Of a stretch of DNA of 64,000 bases, positions 38,877 to 47,352 are shown one piece after another. Within the stretch, counting starts at the first letter, position 1; the number at the start of each line of letters is the position of its first letter. The stretch is from Homoserinibacter gongjuensis (lineage in GTDB: Bacteria; Actinomycetota; Actinomycetes; Actinomycetales; Microbacteriaceae). The translations under genes were made by a program, and so were the position numbers. The stretch is from positions 930,001-994,000 of the forward strand of contig NZ_BSVA01000001.1 in the NCBI RefSeq assembly GCF_030161875.1, read 5' to 3'. Under the pieces are notes generated by a model, which was given only the letters and a program-made list of their open reading frames with translations, was not told the DNA's origin and did not search any database.

Positions 38877-40204
38877 ATGGATGGAATGAGTCTGATGTTC
38901 CGGTCGTTCGCCACCCGGAACTACCGCATCTGGTTCGCGGGCGCGCTCGTGTCGAACGTCGGCACCTGGATGCAGCGGATCGCCCAGGACTGGCTCGTGC
39001 TGGCCGAGCTCACCGACGATGACGCGGTCGCCGTCGGCGTCGTGATGGCTCTGCAGTTCGGTCCGCAGCTCGTGCTGCTACCCGTCACCGGATGGGTCGC
39101 CGACCGGTTCGACCGGCGTCACGTGCTCGCGGTCACCCAGGGGTCGATGATGCTGCTCGGCGCGGGCCTCGGGCTGCTGACGATCTTCGGCGTCGTGCAG
39201 CTGTGGATGGTGTTCGGGTTCGCGCTCGGGCTGGGCGTCGCGGCCGCCTTCGACTCGCCGGCTCGCCAGGCCTTCGTGGGCGAGCTCGTCGACGACAACT
39301 CGCTCGCCAACGCGGTCGCGCTCAACGCGGCATCCTTCAATACGGCGCGGCTCATCGGTCCGGCCGTGGCCGGGATGCTCGTGGCGGTCGTCGGTTCGGG
39401 CTGGGTGTTCCTGATCAACGCGACCACCTTCCTCGCGGTGCTCGGGTCGATCTGGGCGCTGCGACCGGCGGAGTTCACGCCCTTCACGCGCAAGGCCCGC
39501 GGGCGCGGCCAGATGCGGGCCGGGTTCCGCTACGTGAGGCGCCGGCCCGACATCCTGCTGGTCTTGGCGATGGTGTTCCTCACCGGCACCCTCGGCTACA
39601 ACTTCCCGATCTACACCGCCACGATGGCGAAGGTCGAGTTCGGGGAGGGTCCGGAGGAGTTCGGCTGGCTCTCCTCGGCGCTCGCCGTCGGCTCGGTCGC
39701 CGGCGCCCTCATCGCCGCACGGCGCGACCGCCCCCGCCTGCGCACCGTCACCCTCGCGAGTCTCGCGTTCGGCATCTCCCTGGGAGCTGCGGCGCTGGCA
39801 CCGGAGTTGTGGAGCTTCGCGGCCCTGCTCGTGATCGTCGGTTTCAGCGGCATCACCATGATGAACACCGCGAACGCGTACGTGCAGACCACGACGGCCC
39901 CCTCGATGCGTGGCCGGGTGCTCGCGCTCTACCTCGCGATCTTCATGGGCGGGACCCCGATCGGGGCTCCGCTCATCGGTGCCGTCGCGGATCTCGCCGG
40001 GCCCGCTGGGCGATCGTGGTGGGTGCCGCCTCCGGGCTCGCCGCGGCGGGCATCGCCGCCATCTTCTACGTGCGCACGCGCGAGGTGCGCCTGCGCTGGT
40101 CGCGCCGCGGCCGGTGGCCGATCAGCCTCTCGTCGGCGACGCCCGCGGATCGCGACACGGCAACCCAGGAGATCGCGATCGTCGAGGTCGGCACCCAGCG
40201 TTGA
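38877..40204 (+). CDS. MFS exporter, EntS-like (one frameshift near the 3' end)
   Basis: The start MSLMFRSFATRNYRIWFAG and the GWVADRFDRRHVLAVTQGS loop (motif A form) place it in the MFS_3/EntS group with 12 helices. The frame breaks at the C run 40002-40004; one added base joins ADLAGP to RWAIVVGAASGLAAAG and a natural end at 40204, about 443 residues. Two in-frame starts (38877, 38886) cannot be separated. The group exports siderophores or drugs; the substrate is unknown here. Confidence 0.85.
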
Positions 40205-40239
40205 CCCTGGCGGCGCGCTCGCCGAACGACGGCTTCCTC

Positions 40240-40377
40240 TGTTATGCAGGACTTCCTGTTGTGCAGGACTTCCGCTGTTGTGCAGGACTCCGGATGCTGT
40301 TGTGCAGGAACCGGCGGGCCGAAGCCCGAGAATCCGGGCCTCACGCCAACCGAGCCCGCGCGAACTCCTGCACAACA
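40240..40377. repeat. Tandem and inverted TGTTGTGCAGGA element
   Basis: Four forward copies of TGTTRTGCAGGA start at 40240, 40257, 40276 and 40298 (spacing 17, 19 and 22 bases), and one inverted copy TCCTGCACAACA lies at 40366-40377. The centre (AATCCGGGCCTC, then GCGCGAACTCCTG) resembles that of the element at 37828. It fills the spacer between the MFS gene and the DUF1992 gene. It is too irregular for a CRISPR. Confidence 0.8.
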
Positions 40378-40403
40378 GCATCCCGCCGACGTAGCGTAAA
40401 GGC

Positions 40404-41006
40404 ATGCCCGACAGCGACGGCGACGCGATCCGGGCGGCCCTGCGCTATCGCCTCGACCGCTTCCGGCGCGAGCAGCTCGGCGAAGAGGTCGAGCCCGAGG
40501 AGCAGCAGCGGGAGGCGACGGATGCCGACCGCGCCCTCGCCGCGGAACTCGCGATCCAGCAGGCCATGCGCCGCGGCGACTTCGACAACCTGCCCGGCGC
40601 AGGCAAACCGCTCCCCGGCCTCGGCGACGGCCGACACGACCCCGACTGGTGGCTGCGTCGCAAGATCGAGCGCGAGCAGCTGCGCGGTCTCGGCCCGGCC
40701 GCCTACCTGTTGCGCACCGAGGATGCCGCGCTCACCGAGCGCCTCGACGCGCTCACTCGAGCGGATGAGGTGCGCGCCGTGATCGAGGACTTCAACGCCC
40801 GCATTCTCGAGGCGCGGCGGCAGTTGCTCGGCGGGCCGCCGGTCATCACGCAGCCTCGCGACGTGGATGCGGAGCTCGCTGCCTGGGAGCAGCGCCGCAC
40901 CGCGCGTGCGGCCGAGCGGATGCCGCCGCCCGAGCAGGAGCCGAAGCGGCGGCGACGGCGGTTTCGAGACGCGTCGCCCTTCGGGCGGCGCTCCTCAACC
41001 ATCTGA
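40404..41006 (+). CDS. DUF1992 (DnaJC28-like conserved domain) protein
   Basis: The 200-residue protein holds the DUF1992 core AIQQAMRRGDFDNLPGAGKP with GLGDGRHDPDWWLRRKIERE, found in many bacteria and in the eukaryotic DnaJC28 protein; the function is not established. The last 15 or so residues (RRFRDASPFGRRSSTI) are the translation of a dispersed repeat unit (40960-41000), so the original stop was probably overwritten when the repeat inserted or expanded. Confidence 0.88.
   Translation: MPDSDGDAIRAALRYRLDRFRREQLGEEVEPEEQQREATDADRALAAELAIQQAMRRGDFDNLPGAGKPLPGLGDGRHDPDWWLRRKIEREQLRGLGPAAYLLRTEDAALTERLDALTRADEVRAVIEDFNARILEARRQLLGGPPVITQPRDVDAELAAWEQRRTARAAERMPPPEQEPKRRRRRFRDASPFGRRSSTI
40960..41000. 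repeat. Dispersed palindromic repeat copy inside the DUF1992 gene end
   Basis: GGTTTCGAGACGCGTCGCCC, then TTCGGGCGGCGCTCCTCAACC, is one half-unit of the GGTTGAGGAG/CTCGAAACC family. It contains its own small hairpin (GTCGCCC/GGGCGGC). It is read in frame as the C-terminus of the DUF1992 protein. Confidence 0.8.
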
Positions 41007-41016
41007 CCAGCGCCCC

Positions 41017-42375
41017 CTACGGCCGCGGGTCGCGCGCGTCGTAGTGGCGGAAGGTCGACTGCACGCGCACGAGCACGGCGATGATGGCCACGATCGCGAG
41101 GCCGCCCGCGAGCGGCGGCAGCCAGAGGGTCGTCAGCACCGCGAGCCCGCCGGCGAACATGTCGCCCACCCGCGGGCCGCCCGTCACCACCACCACGAAG
41201 ATGCCCTGCAGCCGACCACGCATCTCATCGGGCGCGGCCGTCAACAGCATCGTCGAACGGAAGATCGCGCTCACCTCGTCGGAGGCGCCCGTTCCCACGA
41301 GCGCGAGAGCGGCGAGCAGCAACAGCGGAAGGTTGACCTGGTGCCACTCCTGGCCGACCGGACCGAACCATCCGGTTGCCGCGACCGCGATCACGACGCC
41401 GAACAACGCGGTGAACGCGCCGAACAGCATGATCGCGCGGCCGATCGCCACGCCGTAGCGATGCACGTGCGCGACGGGTCCGCTGAACAGGCCCGTGAGG
41501 AAGGTGCCGATGGCGGTGGCGGCGGTGAGCACGCCGACGGTGACCGCGCCGCCTCCGAGCACCGAGGCCCCGATCGCCGGCAGCAGCACGTAGGGCCGGC
41601 CGAGGCTCATCGCGACGATGTCGACGATGAAGCTCATGCGGATGTTGGGGGCGTTGCGCAGAAACCGCACGCCATCGGTGAGCGAACGCCAACCCGGCTT
41701 CGCGGTGTGGGTGAGGGGCGGCAGCTTCGGCAGGCCGACGACGCCGAGGAACCCCGCGGTGAAGAGCACCGCGTCGACCGCGAAGGTGAGCGGGAAGCCG
41801 ATCGCGGCCACGAGCACGCCCGCGAGCGCCGGACCGATCGTCATCTGCAGCCCGAACGCGATACCCCCGAGGGCGTTGGCGCGCGACACCATGTGCTCCG
41901 GCACGATGCGCGGGGTGACCGAGCTGCGGGTCGCGTTCGAGATCGTCGCGGCGACGGCGTTGAGCGTCGTGAGCACGTAGAGCGGCCACACCTCGGGCCG
42001 CCCCTCGACGAACTCGTCGATCGCCGCGAGCGCCACGATTCCGAGGATCGCCGCCCAGGCGATGATGCTCGAGCAGATGAGCACGAAGCGCCGGTCGAAG
42101 GCGTCCGCGAGCATGCCGCCCCAGAGGCCGGCCACGATCATCGGCACGAGCGCGATGCCGCCCACGAGGGCGACCGCGAAGGTGTCACCGGTGATGTCGA
42201 AGACGAACAGCCCCACGGCGACCGTCGTCACCCAGTACCCGACTCCCGAGATCGCGGTGCCGATGAAGAGCCGGGCGAACACCGGATGCTCGCGCAGCGG
42301 GCTCAGGTCGACGAAGCGGCGACGCCGCGGCAGTTCGATGGACTCGGTCGGGTCGGGGTTCTCGGTCGAGCTCAT
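41017..42375 (-). CDS. MFS transporter, MFS_3 group
   Basis: The intact 452-residue protein has 12 predicted helices, a start with LREHPVFARLFIGTAISGVG, the motif-A-like loop GGMLADAFDRRFVLICSS and a mid-protein RSSVTPRIVPEHMVSRANAL segment common in this group. It probably exports small molecules or antibiotics. The spacer upstream has two strong hairpins and a short start codon frame that could form an attenuator. It is convergent with the DUF1992 gene, with only ten bases between stops. Confidence 0.88.
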   Translation of the reverse strand: MSSTENPDPTESIELPRRRRFVDLSPLREHPVFARLFIGTAISGVGYWVTTVAVGLFVFDITGDTFAVALVGGIALVPMIVAGLWGGMLADAFDRRFVLICSSIIAWAAILGIVALAAIDEFVEGRPEVWPLYVLTTLNAVAATISNATRSSVTPRIVPEHMVSRANALGGIAFGLQMTIGPALAGVLVAAIGFPLTFAVDAVLFTAGFLGVVGLPKLPPLTHTAKPGWRSLTDGVRFLRNAPNIRMSFIVDIVAMSLGRPYVLLPAIGASVLGGGAVTVGVLTAATAIGTFLTGLFSGPVAHVHRYGVAIGRAIMLFGAFTALFGVVIAVAATGWFGPVGQEWHQVNLPLLLLAALALVGTGASDEVSAIFRSTMLLTAAPDEMRGRLQGIFVVVVTGGPRVGDMFAGGLAVLTTLWLPPLAGGLAIVAIIAVLVRVQSTFRHYDARDPRP

Positions 42376-42455
42376 CGCCGCAGTAGCCTACGCGGCTGGC
42401 GTCGATCCGGCTGGCGTCGGTCCCGCTGCCGCCGATCCGGCGGCCGCACAGGGAA

Positions 42456-42556
42456 ACGGCCCGCCGAGGGGGATGGGCGGGCCGTCTCAGGAGCTGCGAC
42501 GCTCCGGGATCTCCCGCGGCGGCGACCACCACAGCGCCGCCGCGGGATGCACTCAT
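42456..42556 (-). promoter_or_regulatory. Possible leader-peptide attenuator upstream of the MFS gene
   Basis: On the minus strand an ATG at 42556 opens MSASRGGAVVVAAAGDPGAS. A 12-base-pair stem (CCCGCGGCGGCG at 42513-42524 with 42535-42546, loop 10) lies inside it, and a second 10-base-pair stem (ACGGCCCGCC at 42456-42465 with 42476-42485) is followed by TTT, like a terminator, 81 bases before the MFS start. The ATG has no Shine-Dalgarno but sits just after a possible -10 (GATCCT), as in leaderless transcripts. The leader frame has no early stop, which weakens the model. Confidence 0.4.
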
Positions 42557-42618
42557 GGTAAGGATCGTGGCTGGGCGTCCGCCTCACGCAACCTGGGAAA
42601 TCGGGGCCTCGCTCGCAG

Positions 42619-42634
42619 GTTAGGTGTACCTAAC
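42619..42634. promoter_or_regulatory. DtxR/IdeR-like iron box upstream of the heme-binding lipoprotein gene
   Basis: GTTAGGTGTACCTAAC is almost perfectly palindromic and matches the TTAGG-N4-CCTAA form of actinobacterial iron boxes. It covers the expected -35 region of a promoter whose -10 would be TAGAAT (42642-42647), so bound repressor would block transcription when iron is plentiful. Confidence 0.75.
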
Positions 42635-42654
42635 ACTCGCCTAGAATGGCACGT

Positions 42655-43755
42655 GTGACCCGAGCCCTCCGCGCTGCCCTCGCGGCCGCAGCATCCGCTG
42701 TGCTGCTCGCGGGTTGCGCGGTGACCGCCGACGCCGGCGGCCCGGCCGCCACGACACCTCCCGCCGACACCCGGCCCTTCTCCGAGCTCGACTTCTACCC
42801 CGACCCGCGCCTCGCCGAGGGTGCACGCACGGCCGTCGTCGCCACGGATGCGGTCGATCCGATCGCGCACGACGCGGCACAACTCCTTCCGGCCACCGTC
42901 GTGTCGCACGACCCGGACGGCGACCGTGACGTCGTCGTGCGCGACACCTCGCGCGTGATCGCCCTCGACCTGGCCGGCTCGCTCGCGGCGACCGTCTGGG
43001 GTCTCGGCCTCGGCGACACCCTCGTCGGGCGCGACATGTCGACCACCTTCCCGGGCACCGAGCACCTGCCCATCGTGACCTCGGGCGCCCACGCCGTGAA
43101 TGCCGAGAGCGTGCTGGCGTTGCGTCCGACGCTCGTGCTCACCGACGGCACCATCGGCCCGCGCGACGTGCTCGAGCAATTGCGTGAGTCGGGTGTCACG
43201 GTCGTCTTCCTCGAGAACGAGGCGAGCCTCGAAGGTGCCGTGCAACTGGCGCGCGACACGGGGCGCGCGCTCGGCGTGGCCGAGGTGGGCGAGCTGCTCG
43301 CCGAGCGCATCGCATCCGAGGTCGACACGGTGCGGGCGCAGATCGCGGCGGTGGCCCCGAGCGACGCCGACAAGAAGCTGCGCATCGTGTTCCTCTACCT
43401 GCGCGGCACGAGCGGCATCTACTACCTGTTCGGCGCGGAGTCGGGCGCCGACCACCTCATCGAGGCGCTCGGCGCGCGCGATGTTGCCGCCGAGCTCGGC
43501 TGGGAGGGCATGCGCCCCATGACCGACGAGGCGATGGTCGAGGCTGATCCGGATGTCGTGCTCGTGATGACGAACGGCCTCGCCTCCGCGGGCGGTGTCG
43601 ACGGTCTGCTCGAGGCGAAGCCCGCGCTCGCGCTGACCTCCGCGGGCAAGCACGAGCGCTTCGTCGACATGGGCGACGGCCAGCTCCTGAGCTTCGGACC
43701 GCGCTCGGCTCTCGTGCTCGATGCGCTCGCGCGCGCCCTCTACGCCAAACCCTGA
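42655..43755 (+). CDS. Heme/siderophore ABC transporter substrate-binding lipoprotein (HmuT-like)
   Basis: The lipoprotein signal ends in the lipobox VLLAGC, followed by a class III binding-protein fold with SRVIALDLAGSLAATVWGLG, RPTLVLTDGTIGP and a long connecting helix, typical of HmuT/BtuF proteins. About 366 residues from GTG 42655. This start is preferred because TAGAAT at 42642-42647 would place the transcript start at 42655 (leaderless); ATG 42646 is the alternative. It is separated by about 6 kb from the permease and ATPase genes it probably serves, with an iron box at each locus. Confidence 0.85.
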   Translation: MTRALRAALAAAASAVLLAGCAVTADAGGPAATTPPADTRPFSELDFYPDPRLAEGARTAVVATDAVDPIAHDAAQLLPATVVSHDPDGDRDVVVRDTSRVIALDLAGSLAATVWGLGLGDTLVGRDMSTTFPGTEHLPIVTSGAHAVNAESVLALRPTLVLTDGTIGPRDVLEQLRESGVTVVFLENEASLEGAVQLARDTGRALGVAEVGELLAERIASEVDTVRAQIAAVAPSDADKKLRIVFLYLRGTSGIYYLFGAESGADHLIEALGARDVAAELGWEGMRPMTDEAMVEADPDVVLVMTNGLASAGGVDGLLEAKPALALTSAGKHERFVDMGDGQLLSFGPRSALVLDALARALYAKP

Positions 43756-43761
43756 ACGGCT

Positions 43762-44646
43762 CTAGTCGGTCGGCGGGGCGGGTGGCGCACCGAGAGCCTC
43801 GAGGGCGCTCCAGAACTCCACGTCGATCACGGCGCGCTGGTGCGCCTCGAGTTCGCGCAGCCGGTCGACCGAGTTGACGCCCACGACCGTCGTGTGGATG
43901 CGTGGCTCGCGCAGCGAGAAGTGCAACGCGGCCGCGGCCGGCTCGACGCCCCACTCCGCGCAGAGCGCGCGGAAGCGGTCGACGTGCGCCAGGAATTCGG
44001 GGCTCGGTTCGCTGTATCCGTAGGTGCGGCCACGGAAGTTGTCACCCGCGAGGATGCCGGAGCCGAAGGGCGCCGCGTTGAACACCGTCATCCCGCGTTG
44101 CGTCGCGAGCTCGAGGATGCGCTCGGCGGAGCGGTCGACGACGGTGTAGCGGTTGTGGGTGAGCACGACGTCGAAGACGCCCGTCTTCACGTACTCCTCG
44201 ACGAGCTCGCGGCGGCCGGCGGCGATGCCGATCGCGCCGATGCGACCCTGCTCGCGCAGCTTGAGCAGCACATCCACGGCACCGCCCGGAGCGAGTGCCT
44301 CGTGCACCTCGATCGTGTACGGATCGTGCAATTGGTAGAGGGGCAGCGTCGCGAGCCCCAGCCGCTCGGTGGACTCCTCGAAGCTGCGCCGCATGCGGTC
44401 GCCCGTGAAGGCGCCCGTCACCGGGTCCTGGTCGCCCTTCGAGAACACCACACGGTTGTCGGGCAGCCCGCCGAGTTCGCGGATCGCGGCGCCGAGCAGG
44501 CGCTCGCTCTCGCCATCCGCGTAGTTGTTCGACGTGTCGACCTGCCGGAACGGCGAGGTCAGAATCGCTTTCGCCAGGTTCAGATCCGCCCCGGGGCGCT
44601 TGCCGAGGCCGGAGGTGCCGACGGTGACGGGTTCGAGGGGGATCAT
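43762..44646 (-). CDS. Aldo/keto reductase, fucose/threo-aldose dehydrogenase-like
   Basis: The 294-residue protein starts VTVGTSGLGKRPGADL and has the catalytic Tyr in FRQVDTSNNYADGESERLLG, the LYQLHDPYTIEVHEA segment and the NADP-binding end TTVVGVNSVDRL. These features fit the AKR group that includes D-threo-aldose and L-fucose dehydrogenases. It oxidises or reduces sugar-like carbonyls in the cytoplasm. It is convergent with the binding-protein gene, seven bases from its stop. Confidence 0.85.
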   Translation of the reverse strand: MIPLEPVTVGTSGLGKRPGADLNLAKAILTSPFRQVDTSNNYADGESERLLGAAIRELGGLPDNRVVFSKGDQDPVTGAFTGDRMRRSFEESTERLGLATLPLYQLHDPYTIEVHEALAPGGAVDVLLKLREQGRIGAIGIAAGRRELVEEYVKTGVFDVVLTHNRYTVVDRSAERILELATQRGMTVFNAAPFGSGILAGDNFRGRTYGYSEPSPEFLAHVDRFRALCAEWGVEPAAAALHFSLREPRIHTTVVGVNSVDRLRELEAHQRAVIDVEFWSALEALGAPPAPPTD

Positions 44647-44672
44647 GCGTCCATGCTGTCAGTGTTTGTCTG

Positions 44673-44694
44673 GCGTCGCGATAATCCGCGACGC
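44673..44694 (-). terminator. Hairpin directly after the SGNH hydrolase stop
   Basis: GCGTCGCG (44673-44680) pairs with CGCGACGC (44687-44694) around a six-base loop ATAATC, immediately next to the stop codon at 44695-44697. There is no clear U tract, so this is a probable rather than a certain terminator. Confidence 0.5.
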
Positions 44695-45321
44695 TCAACC
44701 CGCGGGAGCTGCCTGGCCAGCTGCGCCCTCCGCCGCCTCCCACGCCTCGGCGATGAGCTCGGCTCCGAGGGGCGTCGGGTGCACCCCGTCGGCCGCGATC
44801 GCCGCGGCCCCGTGGTGCGCCGCGGCGACGGTGAGGATGCGGTGCAGCGGCACGAAGGCCGCTCCGAACTCGGTCGCGAGCGAGGCGACCGCGTCGCGCT
44901 TGCCCGCGAGGTCGTCGAGCCACCCGTGCTGCTCCTCGGTGACGGGTGTGAGGTAGGGCTCCACGAGCACGAAGCGCGGGTTCACCGTGGCGCGCGCCTC
45001 CTCGAGCAGGCCCCGGTAGACGTGCTCGAACTCGCTCGCGCTCGTGGGCATCCCCGCATCGAATCGACGCCAGGTGTCGTTCACGCCGACGTACACCGTG
45101 AGCACGCTCGGTGCCGGATCGATCGCATCCGCCTGCCACCGGGCCCGCAGGTCGCCGATGCGGTCCCCGCCGACGCCGCGGTTGAGCACCGTGCGGTGGT
45201 CACCGCGTGTGGCGAGACTCTGAGCCACGAGCCGCACGTAACCGAGCCCGAGGTGCTCGGGGTCGTCGCGCCGGCCCGCGTCGGTGATCGAGTCGCCGAT
45301 GAAGAGCAGTGGCCCGGTCAT
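44695..45321 (-). CDS. SGNH/GDSL hydrolase, esterase
   Basis: The 208-residue protein is a compact SGNH hydrolase: block I LLFIGDSITDAGRR with the nucleophile Ser, Gly in RGVGGDRIGDL, Asn in YVGVNDTWRRF, and the Asp/His pair in AADGVHPTPLG. Likely substrates are acetylated sugars, lysophospholipids or short esters. No signal peptide is seen, so it is probably cytoplasmic. It is divergent from the alpha/beta hydrolase at 45359. Confidence 0.92.
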   Translation of the reverse strand: MTGPLLFIGDSITDAGRRDDPEHLGLGYVRLVAQSLATRGDHRTVLNRGVGGDRIGDLRARWQADAIDPAPSVLTVYVGVNDTWRRFDAGMPTSASEFEHVYRGLLEEARATVNPRFVLVEPYLTPVTEEQHGWLDDLAGKRDAVASLATEFGAAFVPLHRILTVAAAHHGAAAIAADGVHPTPLGAELIAEAWEAAEGAAGQAAPAG

Positions 45322-45358
45322 GGGGTCAGGCTAGGGGCATCGCGCGCATGATGGAACT

Positions 45359-45987
45359 GTGGATGAGCTTCACGTGATCGTGCTGCCGGGCGGCGGATAC
45401 CACCGGCACGCTCCGCACGAGGGGGAGCCGGTGGCCGAATGGCTGCGCGCACTCGGCCACGCCGCCAGCGTGTTCGCGTATCCGGTGCTGACCCGGCATC
45501 CGGCGCCCCTGGATGCCGTGCGGGCCGAGGTGCGCCGCGTGCGCGAATCGGGTGCGAGGCGCGTCGCACTGCTCGGCTTCTCGGCAGGTGGTCACGCGGC
45601 GGGCATGGCGGCCTACACGGCAGGTGCGCCCGAGGAGCGCGTGGATGCCGTCGTGCTGAGCTACGCCGTCGTGTCGATGCTGCTGCCCACCCACAAGGGA
45701 TCGCGCGTCAACCTGCTCGGCGCGAAGGCCCCTGGGAGGCGCGGCGGGCCACCTCACTCGATCAGCTCGTGACGCCGCTGGCCCCGCCGAGTTTCGTGTG
45801 GCACACGGCCGAGGACCCCGTGGTGCCCGTGCAGCACAGCTACCTGCTCGGCATGGCGCTCGCCGCCGCCCAGGTGCCGCACGAGCTGCACGTGCTGCCG
45901 GGGGATGTGCACGGCGTGGGACTCGCCGAGGGCGAGCCCGCGGGCGCGTGGACGGCGTTGTGCGCCCAGTGGCTGGGGAGGCTGTAG
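45359..45987 (+). CDS. Alpha/beta hydrolase, acetyl-xylan-esterase-like (one frameshift)
   Basis: The BD-FAE/esterase-lipase features are VIVLPGGGYHRHAPHEGEPV (oxyanion region), the nucleophile elbow LLGFSAGGHAAGM, an Asp in VWHTAEDPVVPVQHS and the His in GDVHGVGLAEG. The frame breaks at the C run 45729-45732; one added base joins LGAKAP to WEARRATSLDQLVTPLAPP, about 209 residues. The start is GTG (45359). The stop codon lies inside a 20-base direct repeat (45981-46000), so repeat DNA forms the gene end. Confidence 0.85.
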
Positions 45988-46102
45988 CTCGACGGTCAGG
46001 CGCTGGTTTCGAGACGCCGCTGCGCGGCTCCTCAACCAGCTCGACGGCTGTAGCTCGACGGTCAGGTGGTTGAGGAGCGCGCGCGGGGCGCGTCTCGAAA
46101 CC
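45981..46102. repeat. Compound repeat: 20-base direct repeat plus two GGTTGAGGAG-family units
   Basis: GCTGTAGCTCGACGGTCAGG occurs exactly at 45981-46000 and 46047-46066. Each copy leads into a unit of the dispersed family: GGTTTCGAGACGCC...CTCCTCAACC at 46005-46037, and the inverted form GGTTGAGGAG...CTCGAAACC at 46068-46102. The two units face each other as a large imperfect palindrome between a hydrolase and the acyl-CoA dehydrogenase 3' end. Confidence 0.85.
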
Positions 46103-46120
46103 GCCGCCGACGCCGGCCCG

Positions 46121-47236
46121 CTACAGCGGCCCGAGCAGGTGCTGCGCGACCGTCGCGTGCACCGACTCCGTGTCGGAGGGGTGGTAGATGCCGGCGAGCA
46201 CATCGCGGTGCAACCGTGCGAGCTCACTCGCATTGCGGTAGCCGCCGCCACCCGCCACGCGCATCGCCTGGTCGACGACATGGCGAGCCGTCTCGGTGGA
46301 GCGGTGCTTGAGGCCCGTCAGGTCGCGGAACCAGCGCGCTCCGCGGTCGGCGCGCGTGTCGACGTCACGAGCGACCGTCTCGAGTTGCGGGGCCAGCGCA
46401 TCCAGGGCGAGGGCCGCATCCGCGATACGCCAGCGGATGTCGGGGTCGGCCGCGTAGGGCGCTCCCCGTTCTTGAGGCTCGTGCGCTTCTGCGCCGCCTC
46501 GACGGCGAGTTCGAGAGCGCGGTCGGCGATGCCGGCATAGACGGATGCGATGAGGGTCAGGAAGTTGGCGAACAGCGCGAAGATGAACGGGTCGGCGTTC
46601 GGCCCGACCGGCAGGAAGCGCACGATGCGCGCGTCGGGGATCACGACGTGGTCGAGCTTGGTCGTGCGGGACTGGGTGGCGCGCATGCCGAGGGTGTCCC
46701 AGTCGTCGAGGGTCGTGACGCCCGCGTCGTCGCGCGTGAGGATGCCGTGCACGAGGCGCGGGCCGTCGGGGCCGTCGGCCTCCTTGCCGAACACGCTGAG
46801 GCGGGTCCAGGCGGGCGCGAGCGAGGTGAAGATCTTCGTGCCCGTGAAGGCGAACCCGGCGACGGGGTTTCAACTCGCTCGACGGTCGTCAGCGAGTCCC
46901 ACATGACCAGATCGTTGCCGGGCTCCGAATTGCCGAAAGCGAACAGCTCACCTGCCTCGGCATCCGCCAACACCCAGGCGAGCGAGTCATCGCCCCGTTC
47001 GGCGAGAGTACGCGCGATGCCCACCACGATGAGGTGCATGTTGACCGCGAGCGCTGTGGACGGCGCGTAGGCGGCGAGCAGCCTCTGCTGGGCGACGTTC
47101 TCGGACAGAGAGCGCGGGCGCAGGTAGCCGGCCTCACGCAGCTCGGCGAGGTCCTCGTCGAAGAAGCGGTTCTCGCGGTCGTAGTCGGCCGCGCGCGAGC
47201 GGATGCCCTCGAGCAGCTGGGGGTCAGCGCAGTCAC
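46121..47236 (-). CDS. Acyl-CoA dehydrogenase family protein (three frameshifts)
   Basis: Reading from the GTG at 47236 and restoring one base at each of the runs 47219-47223, 46864-46867 and 46464-46467 gives about 372 residues. Parts seen are LLEGIRSRAADYDRENRFFD, LSENVAQQRLLAAYAPSTAL, AGFAFTGTKIFTSLAPAWTR, DDWDTLGMRATQSRTTKLD (typical WxTxGMRxTxS flavin/substrate loop) and a C-terminal helical bundle ending YHPSDTESVHATVAQHLLG. It resembles flavin-dependent acyl-CoA dehydrogenase or DszC/NcnH-like monooxygenase proteins; which one is open. Confidence 0.8.
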
Positions 47237-47305
47237 GTCTCCACGCTACGCCGCCCCGCCCCCGCGCGCCCGACGAACGCCCTTCTCGGCGGCGACGATC
47301 ACGAC

Positions 47306-47342
47306 GGAGTGCCGCGCCGCACCTGAAACGGCACGGCACTCC
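47306..47342 (-). terminator. Hairpin after the small membrane-protein gene
   Basis: GGAGTGCCG (47306-47314) pairs with CGGCACTCC (47334-47342), a nine-base-pair stem between the stop of the gene at 47353 and the next gene on the same strand. No U tract is visible. Confidence 0.55.
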
Positions 47343-47352
47343 AGCGGATGCG

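Noticed and set aside
40240..40377. Tandem TGTTGTGCAGGA units as a CRISPR array
   Set aside because: Units are only 12 bases, spacing is 5-10 bases between units and uneven, one unit is inverted, and no cas gene is near.
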